64,000 nucleotides of DNA from Merluccius polli. Its lineage: Eukaryota; Chordata; Actinopteri; Gadiformes; Merlucciidae. The stretch covers positions 1-64,000 of the forward strand of contig JAOPHQ010002318.1 in the NCBI GenBank assembly GCA_030340625.1. The letters run 5' to 3'. A program made the position numbers and the translations under genes. Positions 44,930-58,759 of the stretch are shown piece after piece. The notes under the pieces are model-generated. The model saw nothing but the letters and a program-made list of their open reading frames with translations, searched no databases and had not been told where the DNA came from. Numbering within the stretch: position 1 is the stretch's first letter; each line of letters starts with the position of its first letter.

Positions 44930-46560
44930 TATTTTTAAAACATCTTTTTATTAAGCAAAATATATTATACATTAATTTGATAACAGTTACAATCTGTACA
45001 ATCATCTTGTTTATGTCCTGGGTTTTACTCAAGGATAGACTGTATGAATACCTGGATCGCTGTCACAATATACTTCATGATTGGCTCCCCTAGCATTACA
45101 AATGTCACACTAATTGATACTTAGGGTAGAGCAAGAATAACTGATTTTATTATTTTTATAAATCTCTTGTCAAAGTGATAATGTTAACCGAGAAGCCAGT
45201 GTGAAACAGTAGGAGCATACAGAGCCTTACTAAAAACTAATATAGTAGCTAAGCTGAAAAAGGTTGGCTGGAGTGTCTAAAAACCTCTTAGTTGTCTAGA
45301 TAGAAAACCAGTCCATGGTGAGCTTGTCTTTCTGCTCTCCGACATATCATTGCAAATGGCAGGTTATTGTTTAATCCTATTATACCTCAATACAGCCAGT
45401 GTCATTATTTCCTGTCTGCATTACATTCAAATCACACATTCAACTTTAATCATGTACCCAATACAGCTCTTGATCTTTGCATACAGGCTTCGTCATGAAT
45501 GCTAAAACAATACAAAGAATAACTTGAAAGCGGTAATATACGCATTTACATGTCTTCTGGTTCTGGTTCTCGTAAAGGTGTAGACATAGGAAGACATGTT
45601 AACTGAGCCCACTTTTTAGATGTGAATGAGTTAAGTACGAGGCTGTCTAGAGAACGTCGGCATGGCGATGCGACCTCAAACTCACCCAGGGCTTTTCTCA
45701 AAGATCTGAAATGCATAAAGTTTGGGAGGAGAGACATGCCACATGTCACAACATGGCACTCACATTGTTATTCACAGGCGTCTGCCATCTGGCAGTGGCA
45801 CTGGTGGTCAGGTGATCACAAAAAAGTTCAAGTGAAGCATTCTTTGTGGCACTGTCAGCAAATTCCATAGGAGCTCAACGAGAACAAGGGTGCAGATTGC
45901 AAGAGATTTACAGAACGCAGAAGTGTCTTAAGTGTCTGTGGCTGCTTAGCTGTGGGATGAGAAGACATTGTTTTTTATGCACCTTGCCACCTTTCTTTTT
46001 ACCCCTGTTTGTTTGGCTGTTTGGCAGTGTGTTTGTGTGTGTGGGGCGCACTCAGTGGTACACACAGGCAAAATATCAACAGTTAAACTCATGTATGCAC
46101 ATGTACAACTAAGACAGAGAGGCACACTCACACACGCATTCTCACACACACATAATCAGAAGCTCCCCCATTCACTCACTTGCTCTTTCTCTCACACACG
46201 CACACACACACTAACATGCATGTACAAACATGCATTTACTTACACAATTACTATTTTGCACGCACACAGACACACACACAGGTGTGGTGGGAACTCACAC
46301 AGTGTACATGGCTTCTCCTCTGTTCTGAGAATCAGAGGAGGGCAGCTGTGTCCCTGGTCAGCATGCAGCATGCAGAGAAAATCAACTCAAGCAGGATTTT
46401 TAAGAGGGTGTTGGGTGACGGATTGAAATGAGATGAAGTGTCCAAGCAGTGCTGGTTGTGCTGGGGGCTGGACACTGCCGGCTGTGCTGGTGAAAAAGTC
46501 AACAACAGTCCTCTGGTCAGTCCAGGTGCAGTGGCTGTGGTGCGGACTACGCAAGCGTTG
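44930..46560 (-). other. sorbs3: probable sorbs3 3' untranslated region
   Basis: Non-coding DNA after the sorbs3 stop. Minus-strand AATAAA signals occur at 45151-45146 and 44952-44947. CA-rich simple sequence occupies about 46030-46290. No other coding evidence. Confidence 0.45.
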
Positions 46561-46622
46561 TTAAACGGGTGCCACGTAATTCCCCGGGAATGTCCCGAAG
46601 GCGCGGGTCCGCTCTGACGTAC
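46561..46622 (-). CDS. sorbs3: sorbs3 exon U (SH3-3 end, stop)
   Basis: GTSERTRAFGTFPGNYVAPV followed by TAA at 46563-46561; the last 11 residues match the vinexin C terminus. Acceptor CTCTCTAG. Confidence 0.95.
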
Positions 46623-49600
46623 CTAGAGAGACACAAGAACACAGGCTGTGGTCGAAAAAGTCTTACAGGGACAACACTGAGAAGAAGAAATAAACAAAGA
46701 ATAATGTGTAGAACCTGTAATGTTCTGCTTCAACCACTAGGGCTCAGGCTTACCTACAAACCAGCCGTCGTCACACATCTCCATCACTTGTACAATGTCC
46801 CCCTCCCTCAATTCCAGCTCGTCTGTATTCTGGGGTTTGTAGTTGTAGACAGCTTTGTATCTGAAACAGTGGATAACATAGCAAATACAAAATGAACTGA
46901 AACCATGCAAGACACAACCTATTGTTTCTCAACCTTGAACATTGTATTTGATGAGTCAAAATGTTGATGGAGACTCACGGATGGCGTGCTGCCGTGGAAC
47001 CGTAGTTGTTTGGCACTTTTGGTGTTTTTTGGGATGAGCTGACGTGGGGGTGAGGCTGGGCTGGAATTCCACCCTAGAGGACAAGAAAAACCGTGTGTCA
47101 TGAAAGGAAAACGGATCACATTCTTATCAACTGAATCATAACCCTCATCATGCTTGAACAGCACAAACAAGAGCACACAGGAGCGCTGGGTGACGAGGCC
47201 TCGGTTGTAGTTTAAATATCATGTGTCGTGCAAGATGTCTGAATTGTGGTAACAAGAATTGGTGTTATGAATAGTGATGGTGAAATAAAGGATGATTTCT
47301 GTCAAACAAAGCATTCTATGATTGGTCCTGGCAGTACAAAATAATGATTCAAACGTCCCTTGATATCTTTTGGAAAAAAATCATTAGTTTGAATTCAATC
47401 ATGTTGTGGTCCCTTCTTGATGTTTGTTTCGAGAAAAACAAGACCAAAAAAAAGAATAACTGGAGATATGAATTAATTAACCATAAAGCAACAAAGGAGA
47501 ATGTATGTATTTGTCGGCCGCGTCGCTCAGCGCTACAGGGTAGCGTGCATCATTCTTGTGCGTGCATGCAGTGGCTTTAGTGACGCAGTGAAGCAGACCT
47601 GCCAGGGCTCAGTACGACTGGGGGAGGTCACCACCGACGTCTGGGCCGGGGGCAGCCCAGCTCTGGCCACCAAGGTCTGGGGGTACACTCCTCCCCGGGG
47701 GCTGGTGGGGCTGCGTGCACCGTGTGGCCACAGGCTGTTTGTGTCTTTGGCTACGGACGTGTGCACGGGCGAGCGTGACTGTGAGGGGACCGGAGATGAG
47801 GGCTTCAGGGGTGAGTGGGCTGGGCTGAGGGACGTGGGGGTGAGGGGCGAGTGAAGGGAGAGCGGTGAGAGCGGCCGGGGGGAGTAGAGCGGGCGTCCCG
47901 GACTCTGGGGTCCAGGGGACAGGGGGGACCCCGGAGACAGGGGGGACCCTGGGGACAGGGGCCCCGCGGGGTAGTCCTCAGAGGTGCTTTTGGTTCGGGG
48001 CATCTTGTTGACCTGGACGTAGTTGGCAGGGAAGATGCCGCTCCGGCTGGTCCCTGGGATCCTGCCCTCTAGCCATCTGTCGTCCACACGTCTGGTCACA
48101 CTGATCAGCTCCCCCTAGTGGACACAAACACACCCATCAAACACTACACAATATAATATAACATAATGTAATATAAAAGCATAAACAAAAGCTTAAAAAA
48201 GCCTACATTTCAAGTACAGGCCAGTGTAAATTAAATGATAATCACCCTTTTTGCCATTTTTTACATTTAAAGTTCATACCATGTGACATACTGTACATCA
48301 ACATACACCAATGTAAAAAAGACAATGTATCACTATGCCACCATGGTACATTTCTCAAGGAACGCAATAAAACACAATAAAAACTAAAACTAAACTGACA
48401 GCCCACCTTCCGAAAAGAGAGCTCCACAGGAAGGTCTGCGTTGAAGTTGTAGAGCGCGACAGCCTCGCCGTAGTCCAACACCTGGATGGTGGGGGTCTTG
48501 ATGGGTGTGGGTTTCTCCGTAGGTGGCAGAATCTGGACCATGGACAGAGACACAGTCACAAACCGCTCCTGGGTTGCTACTGCTACGCTAACGAGAGACC
48601 AACCCATCGGAGGAAGCGTACCTCGACATAGGTGGTGGGGAATATCCCGACTCTGCCGTGATGCTCTCCATCGTACCAGTTGGAGTCAACCTGTCTGTGG
48701 ATGTAGACGATGTCTCCTTTCTGTAGAGTGAGCTCCCTGGACGCACACACAGAGACACGCAGAGACACACAGAGACACGCAAAGACACACAGAGACACAC
48801 GGTGGCACTGTGTTAGATTGCAGTAATTGATACTATTTTCATTGTGTTGTTTCGTTTTTATGGTACAAGAAATTATTTATGTTATTTCAAAAACCATCTC
48901 CACAAGAGGGCAGTCGCTTGCATTTTGCCATGCTGATTCAAGTGTTTCAAATCTTCTGTTGATATTAATTGTGTAAGGAGCTGCTGATGCTTTGTCGGCT
49001 TATTGGGTCATTTAATGTGCTTAAAGGGGCTGTAGGTAAGATTTGAGAGTTGTGAGGAGAAAAGAGTTGAAGAGACAAGCAAGATTTTGTAAATAAACAA
49101 CGCAAAAAAACGCACCCTTCCTCTTTGCTCCCTCCCTCCCTACATTTCACCATGTGCACGAAGATAACAGGAAAGATGGATTCCCCGAACCAATCAGGGA
49201 AGAGATGCCCTGATTGGTAAACAAATTTGTGGTCTAAAATCTAAATGGTCTCACACAGAGGCAGGCGCAGTCAACTAGAAACAGATGATGAACAGCTGCC
49301 GGATGACTATGGTATTTATAACAGATTACACTCAAATTATAGCTCTTGAATTTTACCTACAGCACCTGTAAAAATGCTAAACAAATTAAAAGGAGGTTGT
49401 TTGATGCTATAACTCACTTGGGTGACTGAGCCTGGAAATTGAACTTGACCCTCGCCGCTTTCATCTGGACAAACAACAGAATGCAAACATTTTATTCAGC
49501 AAGCTTTTCTTATGAAAGAACCTGTGCAGCGTACAGTAGAGCAAGCATACCATACTTTACTACTGTTAACCATGGAGAATGCAATACACAAAATGCATTC

Positions 49601-52600
49601 ACAGGAAATAAATATCCGATCAAGGCTTGACTCAGGTTTATTCATTAACAAAGAGACCATACCTTCTTTTCCTCTCTTTTGGATGGGACATCCATGCTGG
49701 CAGATGCAGAGAGGCGTTCTGCAAAGAAGAGTCAAAACGTGAAGCTGCAGAAGCCCAATAAAATGCGAGAAAAACACACACTTTAATTACCAATATAAGC
49801 GTTGTACATATATATAATGTTTGTATGTGAGTATATAATGTTTAACTGCCTCCCCCTGCTACTCCTTAAGAGACGACAGCCATGCTAGGTGTGTCGAGGT
49901 GTAAAGGGATGTAAACATGGGAACAGTTTTGTCATGGTACTGCTAAAACAGACATGTGCTGGCACTACCTAGATTAATGTCTAAGGAAAACAATTGAATG
50001 TGAAGTTAATCTCTAATCAGCTTTTCCGCCACGGCTTCACTTCCTTATGTTCAGTGTTTCCTCCCCACCCCCACCCTATCCTCCTTTTAACACAATTCAT
50101 CTCACTTCTTCATCTTCTCCAGTCGGAGCAACAGACAAGAAATTAAAGGGTGATTAGACACAAAGCAGTGTAATAAGTATATATATGCCGCTTTTATCAA
50201 ATATATATATTGCTGAATTATATGAGCATGACCATCTGCCCAGTAAGTGTTAACAGTCTTATACCGGGCTTGTGTTTTGTTGAGTAATAATGAGTTGACG
50301 GTAATGATTGTGTTTTGTTGAATGATAATGAGTTTAAGGTATAATTATTGTATTTTGAACGTAATTCTGCAACAATCCAGCTAAACTGCACATTCAGCGA
50401 GGGCAGTGATAAATCCTATCTTGGAACACAGCTACCGCCAGAGACGTCATCCTCCATGAAATCATTACCTGTCATGGGAGCAGGGGCAGGCCCCATCATG
50501 CTCTGTGACACTTGGCATGAGAGAAAGAGAGAGAGAGAGACAGCATGTTTACCGCTTGTGTGAGTGGACAGCGTTCTAGGAGCAGAAGCTGGAGATGGGC
50601 TGAGGGAATGTCTGCCCGGTGGCTTTGATGCAGGCAATGAGCTGGAAGAAAAAAATATAATTTCATATTCTTCAGACATTATCCTTGTCAACACACAAGG
50701 TCACAAATAAGTGTAACGAGTGGACACACAATTGCAATTACAATTGTTTTAGTGTGATGTGTGTGATGTGTTCCTTTGGGTTGTGCTAAAAACCACAGGC
50801 CAGGGGGGTTCAATAGCACGGATGTGATTACAACAGAGCAGATGCAGTGCATAATCAGAAGAATCAGGGGAGTTCAACAGGAAGGTCAGTAAGAAACAGA
50901 CAGTGACGAGAGGTGGTGGCTGGCCTTCATCTCCAACGGGATCCATTGAAGATGATCATCTTGCAACCTTGTACTTTAGGTTGAAGATCCGCATCGGATT
51001 CATGGCCCAAATAAACCACTTCCACCTGTTTCTAAGGTGATATCATAGCCTGGCAAGCCAGACCTACATCAGAAAGATGTAAGGTCTGGCATAGCTCCAT
51101 TGGCAGTGTGGGCGGGATAAACGGTTGTCTTTCAAGTTCCCTCTGCACGCAATAGGATAGCGCTACAACCAATCAGAGCAACGAAGAAGGTGACGTAGTC
51201 AGAGCGACGGCTCTGACTACGTAATTAATCAAAACTCAGAATAAATATTTATTTTCGAGGAAAGACTTCAGTGCCGTTCTTTGTTCTTTTCTCAAATAAA
51301 ATGTTAACTTAAAGTCTTGAAGAGTCGCGGCCAAAGCCGAGTGGAGAGACAACCGTTCGCCAGCAGCAGCAGCCATTGTTTACCTCTAACACAGAACCGT
51401 CGCAACTCTGTCGTCATTAGGTAACCCGGCTTTCGACTCCGCCCCTCACGCTGTGATTGGCCAGACATACAAGACATACTTGGTGTTTCCAGCACCAAAA
51501 AGCGGACGGAGCTTTGCTAGACTACACTAGCTGCCAAATAAATTTGCTGCCGCTAGGGGGTGTCTAGAGTTCTAGGCTAGTGATATCACACAGGAATATC
51601 AAATAATATCCCTTTGTAAACACGTGGTTTGCAGCTGTGCCAAACTAACGGTTTAGATAAGAGAATTTGACTGAATACCTATAATAATACACATCAATCG
51701 GTGGACGCGTTTATCCAAAGCGTCTTACAATACCGTGAGTGCATACATTTTTAGCATGGTTAACCCCTAACCCAGGCAACATTAATGCCATGCTCTACCA
51801 GTTGAGTTAGTCAGGACCACATCTCCATAGCAACAGACACGTTGAACAGACCCTGCGGCTACCCTATAGTAATAAACCTGGAAGCTCCTCTTCTCCAACA
51901 ACAACAAGCAAAGCGGAATCATCCAGGAATGTCTTGCATACCGGCGAGCGCCATGCAGAACGCTGCCCTATGAACTGACAAATATTGAACATGAACTTGT
52001 TGAAGTCCTGCAGCATGAGGTCAGGGGGTCTTAACTGTCACCCTAGCGATGTCTTGAAGATTCCTCTCTGCTGAATTGCTATAATCACTGTCCAGCATGA
52101 TCCTATACAATGTTGAAAGGGCCTCTTGAAACATCGGGAAAGAAATTGTTGGAATTGCCAGAGTTTAGGTATTTACTCTTGATGAGGCAATATCCAATTG
52201 GATTAGGAGGCTGCAGTTGGCTGGACATAAGGCTCGGTATGTGGTTCATTAACTGAGTTAGCTCAGGCCTATTCATTCACCTGCCTGTGTCACCATTACT
52301 GGTGTACTGTTAACCATTACTGGTGTACTGTTAACCAGATCTATAATACAAAGGAAAGAAACTCAAAGACCCGTTTTCAAGGATAGAACAAAAGAAACAT
52401 CATAGTTCATAGTTGCAACAAAGTATGTTTCATATTTCTCACTGCTGCATAGTTGTCATAGTTGAGCCCACTGATCATAATGATAAGACAAAAATGTAAT
52501 GTTCCAAAAGCTTCACAAATAATGTTTTCTCTACTATGATTCGTAACTTCCTGTAGTACCATGTGTGTTTGTTGTCCATCACATCATGTAGACACATTTG

Positions 52601-55086
52601 TTTACACAGAAAAAGGGCAGCCAGGCTCTTAACACACATATATACAAGACCAACTTGTATTGAAACAATCCCATGTGACAATATGATGGATACAAAATAC
52701 ATACATACTCGATTGTTAGTGTAGTCACTCACCTGTTATTAGCACTCCCTGTCGCTGAAACAGGGCCTGGATCCTTGCTTCTGGGCTCCTAAAAGCAAGA
52801 GTCTGCATTAAAACGCTGTTCCCTGTAGTACCATTCACCCTACCACTGTATCTTCAAGAGCACAGAAGGAAATCCCGAAACAACTGGGAACAGAGCTTCA
52901 GAGCAGGGGCCGTGACCACTCCCAACAGAGGGAGAAATCCCCTGGGTCCTACACTCCTTGGATTACATGTACACATGACTCATGACGATCTGTTACTTTT
53001 CACATTAAGCAATGGCGCATGCAGCCTGAATCACATCGGAGTCATCACACATATGAATGAAGCCGAGTGCAGAGTCCAATGATATGCATTCAAAGATATA
53101 ATCAAATATCCTGTACACCAATCATAGTGAGTTCTCAAGGCTTGGTTCTCATCACAATAATGAAGTGTGGAAAATTAGATCTGTTTTCATTGGCAGGCAG
53201 GATCGGTAGTTGCCGGTGTTTGGGAGGAGCAGGCAGGTGATTGGACGAGCAGACTAATCCAGTGAAAAGGGGGAGAAAGTAGTAATGTCCATGGGGCTGT
53301 GCTTCAGGTCACAGCAGAACATTGAAACGTCAGGCATCAAACATCGGTCAGGGGTAGCAAGCAAGGTGGTCTCTCTCGGACACACTCTTATGGAGTACAA
53401 TGTGAGGGTGGGTGAAGGATACTGCTGGGAGATGAGAATGGGGACGAGGTATAGTGTGTGAACATGTGTGTTTGTGTGTGTGTGTGCGGGTGTGTAAGTC
53501 TACATTTATGTGTGTGTTTGTGTGTGTGTGTGTGTGTGGGTGTGTAAGCCAACATGTACGTGTGTGTGTGTGTGTGTGTGTGTATGAGTGCATGCGCATG
53601 TGTGTGTGTAAGCCTACGTTTATATGTGTGTGTGTGTATGTGTTTTTGAGTATGTGCGCATGTGTGTGTGTGTGTAAGCCTACATTTATATGTGCATGCC
53701 ATGCACATGTGTGTGTGTGTGTGTGTTGAAGGATGGGAAAGGGAGGCGGTGGTTGGTTCAGTAGCAGCAGCAGGGAGAGTCAGAAGGAGTGGTTGGTGGT
53801 AGGGGGGCTCAGTACCTCACCCCGGCCTGGACGCTGGTGCTGTGTCTTCTGGGAGAGCTGTCTCTCTAGGCCCTGGATGTCTGAGTCCAGCTCCGCCTCG
53901 AAGCTTCTCAGTTCAGACACCAGACTAGCCTGAACCGCACAGCAGTCGGCATTGTCGGAGTTGGAAGTTGGAGAATTTAAACCCAAATACAGTTTGTTTG
54001 TTTTTTTTTGCTTTGTTTTGGTGTTGATAAGGGGTTAATAGGTTTAGGTATAGGAAGAATGAGGTGTTAACAGAAGGGCACAAGCTCACCTCGATGGAGG
54101 GGGGCGTTGGTTTCTTCTGGGGCTGTTTATCCTGGACCTGATAAACCTGTGGGGAGAAAACATACCTCAATAACCTCTAACTCAATACATCATTTTACTT
54201 TCACTTTTGACATCTTGTTCACCACTTAGATATATTTATTTAGCCAGTGTTTAGTACTTTGATTGAGGACTAAAATAAGACCCACATTATGGGTCTGGTA
54301 ATAACTATTGTGATATAAACTGTTTAAATTAGTCAGTTCAGTCAGTTATCAATCAGTTATCAGTTATTGAACCTTTAAATGGAAGCACATGATGATTTTT
54401 TTTCATGTTTGCATTAATATTATGAAGGTTCACTTTTGCATTGTTTTTTATTACTCATTCACTTTCGAAGAACATTTTTGGCTCTGTGCTGTGTCTGACA
54501 TGAACACAAGAATGTTTCTCCGTTCAAAAATGCCCTGAACCTCAATGCACCTCGTATAAGTCATAATATAAGTCTACGGTACATAAATGTTTGACCATCA
54601 GCCAAAAGCTATCCAAACTAAGCTGCCTCGCCTGCCTTTACAAGGCTTTCCCCGTCTAAAAGCATCTGGGGAGATTATATCCAATACTACTTTAAAAGGC
54701 TCGGCTGCGCTCAACAGCAGACCCCCTTGTGTCTCTCTCTTTCTGTGTTGTTTTACAGGGTTGTTAGAATACCTTGGCTGAGATACCTGGCTGCTAGAGT
54801 ACGGGCCTCTCCCGGCCGCCATCAATCTCCCTGCACACACCGGGTATGATGTCACCCTTTACTACAAACACTAGATTTACACACTGGTCTGGTGGGGAGG
54901 AGCAGGAGGAGGAGGAGGAGGAGGGAGTCTACAACAGGTTAACACCATAATGCAGATCACAAGACGCCCGGTCTACTGTGGGAGAGAGGGAACAAAGATC
55001 CCTTTTTCTTTTATACTACACACACAGACACAGACACACACACATGCACGCGGGCACGCATGCACCCACGCACACACGCGCACGTG

Positions 55087-55134
<48 letters not shown>

Positions 55135-56486
55135 CACACATGCACACAGCTCAATTTGCAGCAGACCTGGTGCAAATTGAGCTATAATAGCCATTCAAAG
55201 ACACTCCTTTAAATCACCCAAGGAATTCAAACACACAGGCATGTCCTGTACACACAGACTCCATAGGACTAAGACTGTACACACACACATACCCCCCCCC
55301 CCCACACACACACACACATACACATGCACACACACACAAACACACACACACACGCACACGCTGGACAGCACTCGGGGGTGGTGTGTAAACATGCCGTCCA
55401 TCTCACTACTGAGGTCCTTTTCCACCGGTGATTAACATAAGTTAGGGGGCTCACGACAGACGGCGTCGGGAGGAATACTGAGCTCATGTCTTAACTCGCC
55501 CACTCCGACAGGGGAGGAGGACTCAAGGAGACAGGGGAGGACTCTAGGAGACAGGGGAGGAGGACTCAAGGAGACAGGGCAGGAGGACTCTAGGAGACAG
55601 GAGAGGAGGACTCTAGCAGACAGGGGAGGACTCAAGGAGACAGGGGAGGACTCTAATAGACAGGGTAGGACCCTAGGAGACAGGAGAGGAGGACTCTAGG
55701 AGACAGGAGAGGACTCTAGTGGACAGGAGGAGAGGACTCTAGGAGACAGTGCAGGAGGACTGAAAGAGGGGAGAAGGAGACAGAATAGGGCCCAGCGAAC
55801 CTCCTTCAACGGGAGCATGAAGCTACAGTGAACCTGTGGAAGATGAGTGTGTGTGCGTGTGTGTGTGTGTGCATGTGTGTGTGTGTGTGTGTTTGTGTGT
55901 ACCCTACCATGAAGTGCAAATTATTAGTTCTCACACATACCCCAACAATACCTTAAGTATTTATACTGTATATAGACACCACTTAAAGAGGTGTGTGTGT
56001 GGGGGGTTGGGATTATTTTATAAAAATATGTTTTTCCCATGGTGTACCTATGGGTTACGCTGTCTGGGACACCACGTTCTCCACAGTGGCTCAGAAAAGA
56101 TTAACATTTTCATCAGCTAAACATCGCAATGATATAAAATGCCAAACACAATGAAATACATCCTCTGCAAATGCTAACAAAACCTCATCTGTAAAGCAGT
56201 TCTGCACCACACCAAGCCACACAAAGCATTTGAATGCTTCGGCTTAAAATAAGGTGAACAAAAGCACAAACAAGAAACAAACAACAATTAACCATTTTTT
56301 TCAGTTTTTGTTTGTTATGTCATGTGTAAAAGTGTTTTTTATTTGGATTATTCTCTAATTGAGGCTTGTGGAGCCTTACCTGGTGATAGTTTTCTACAGT
56401 GGTGGTCCGTCCAGGCTCAAAGTCAAATATACTCCTGGGCTGAGGGGCTACTCCAGAGTCTGACAGCTTATCTACATCCTCCCGCC

Positions 56487-56554
<68 letters not shown>

Positions 56555-58697
56555 ACATACATTGTATAGTCACATTAATCACATTGAAATCAAAACCTTT
56601 CTATTCCACAATGTTTTTCTATGAACACTGCTGTTTGCTCCTGAATTTCCTGTCTGGGATCAATAAAGTATTCTTATATTATGTTGGTTGGAATAAATAA
56701 AATGTAAGTTCCTCACCATTCCGATCAAATAGGAAGCTTATTAACTAAATTGCATTTATTGTTCAATGAAAAGTTGAATTGAATTGAACTGATCCTACCA
56801 GTCTGGCAGGGCCCCGTAGGGAGTCAGTCTGAACAAGTTATTGTCTGCTTCCTTCTCTTGCTCTGGACTGGCAGAGGACTGGATCCCTGGAGATCAGGAC
56901 ATCAATGAGGACAACAAGCTGTTCATTAAACACATCAGGCAACATCATGCAACATTTGCACTATGATCGCTCCTCACTTACGTTCTGTGACCCAGCTCTC
57001 AGAGTCCATTTCAGGTTCTGTTGAACAGAGGGAACACATTAGGCTTTAGCCGAAGGATAGGAATGCTCAGGAAACTGATACACGTATGACCGCTATGTTG
57101 GATTCACCGCCAGACACGTCAACTCAACCAGACTTCTTGCGATAAAAAGACAAATGTTGCTAAGCCAAGTTTTCCCCCGACAAAGGAGTTGGTATACTGG
57201 CAGACCTATACCTCTAATTCACTATAATGATTAACTATTTCCAATTATAACATTCCAATTGCATTATTCCTGATCCACTCCTGTCTTTGTTTGGCTAATG
57301 ATAATGGCCTTCACTTTTACATCAGTAAACCTGGTTTCTAACCTGGATTTGCAGAACACTACTTTATAGTGACTATGCATAACAATAGATACCTAAAGCT
57401 TGATACTTTCATCTTCATGAAGTCTGAATAAATAAGTCTAAACCAAATTGAATAACTCCAGTAGTGTGATGGCCCTGCTTACCACAAAAATAACCAATAG
57501 ACTGAATCATGAAGTAAAATGATTACTTCATGATTCAAGGATTTTTTAAAAATCTGTATTTGAGTTTAAGGCTACAATAAAACAAATAGCGTGAATAATT
57601 ATCATTCGCTAGCAGTTTCAAACTTAATTTCTTAAATGTTATTTGCTAACACATTATATTAAAACAGCATAGGATTTTACTTTGGCTAAATGTAATGTCG
57701 CAGCTTTAATCTCATCTTAAAACGTAACCAGACATTCATTTTCAACACAGGCAGAATAAACAAATTGAACCAGAATATGAACTATGGCGGTCTGTTACAT
57801 AACCGACAAATTAACATGTTTAAAAGGGCACAGACAAGAATAGAAAGATTGAATATGAGACTTTAGTTTGCTCCTTAATGAGAAGAAATGACTGAAAAGG
57901 CTTTTGTATGTCCACAAGGCTACAGTGAGATGTGTTGGCTCCCACTGTTCAGCAGTTATCTGCTCCACGGATCAGATTAAAAGTACCTGACTTTGACAGA
58001 AAGGAATTCTCCTTGGAGGACTGAGGGAGTGTGTAAGATGTATGGAATGAGGAGCAGGAGGAGGAGGAGGAGGAGGAGGAGGAGAGGGGCGAGTAGAGGG
58101 GAGAGGAGAAGTAGGAGAAAGAGGAGGAGCAGGAAGAGTGAAGGAGGACGAGAAGAAGGAGGAGGAGAAGGAGCAGAGTGAGCAGGAGGAGGAGAGAGAA
58201 GAGGAGAGCAAAGAGCAGGAGGAATAGAAGGAGAAGGAGGAGAAGAGAAGGAGGAGAAGGAGGAGAAAAAGGGGCTGTACCTTCAGGCTTCTTGTGGATC
58301 TGTCTGAACATGCTCTTGTACCAGTCCCTGGGCTTGTTCACACTCTGGTGGAGGGAAAGACAGGGGGAGGGTTGGGACAGGTAAATATGTATGACGAAAG
58401 AGGCTTTGCGCAAAAAGAAAAAAACACACCATTTCTAAAGACAGGAAAGGGAGAATGGGGAGGAGGAGGAGGAGGAAGGGCAGGTAAGTGGTGTTGAGGT
58501 GTTCTTAAGCAACACATTTAATCTAGCCTATAGATCTCCCAACAAACTTCTGTGATTTGGTTGTGTGGACGGCTAAATCTGAGATTTTAGCTGTAAAGCA
58601 ACTTAAGTAGGAAAGAGTAACAGTAGCAAAGAGAGTACATATATTCTGCCTGACACTCATCTTAAAGCGATATAGTGGCTGGTGTGTATAAGAGTGC

Positions 58698-58759
<62 letters not shown>

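Noticed and set aside
51700..51825. Possible tRNA gene
   Set aside because: A-box-like and weak B-box sequence, but no complete cloverleaf and a SINE tail follows; called a SINE.
54740..54780. Plus-strand acceptor-like TTTTACAG
   Set aside because: No supporting exon on the plus strand; it falls inside a sorbs3 intron.
57949..58413. 154-codon minus-strand frame rich in Ser and Leu
   Set aside because: It is the true exon E read through into the polypyrimidine tract; the low-complexity part is intronic.
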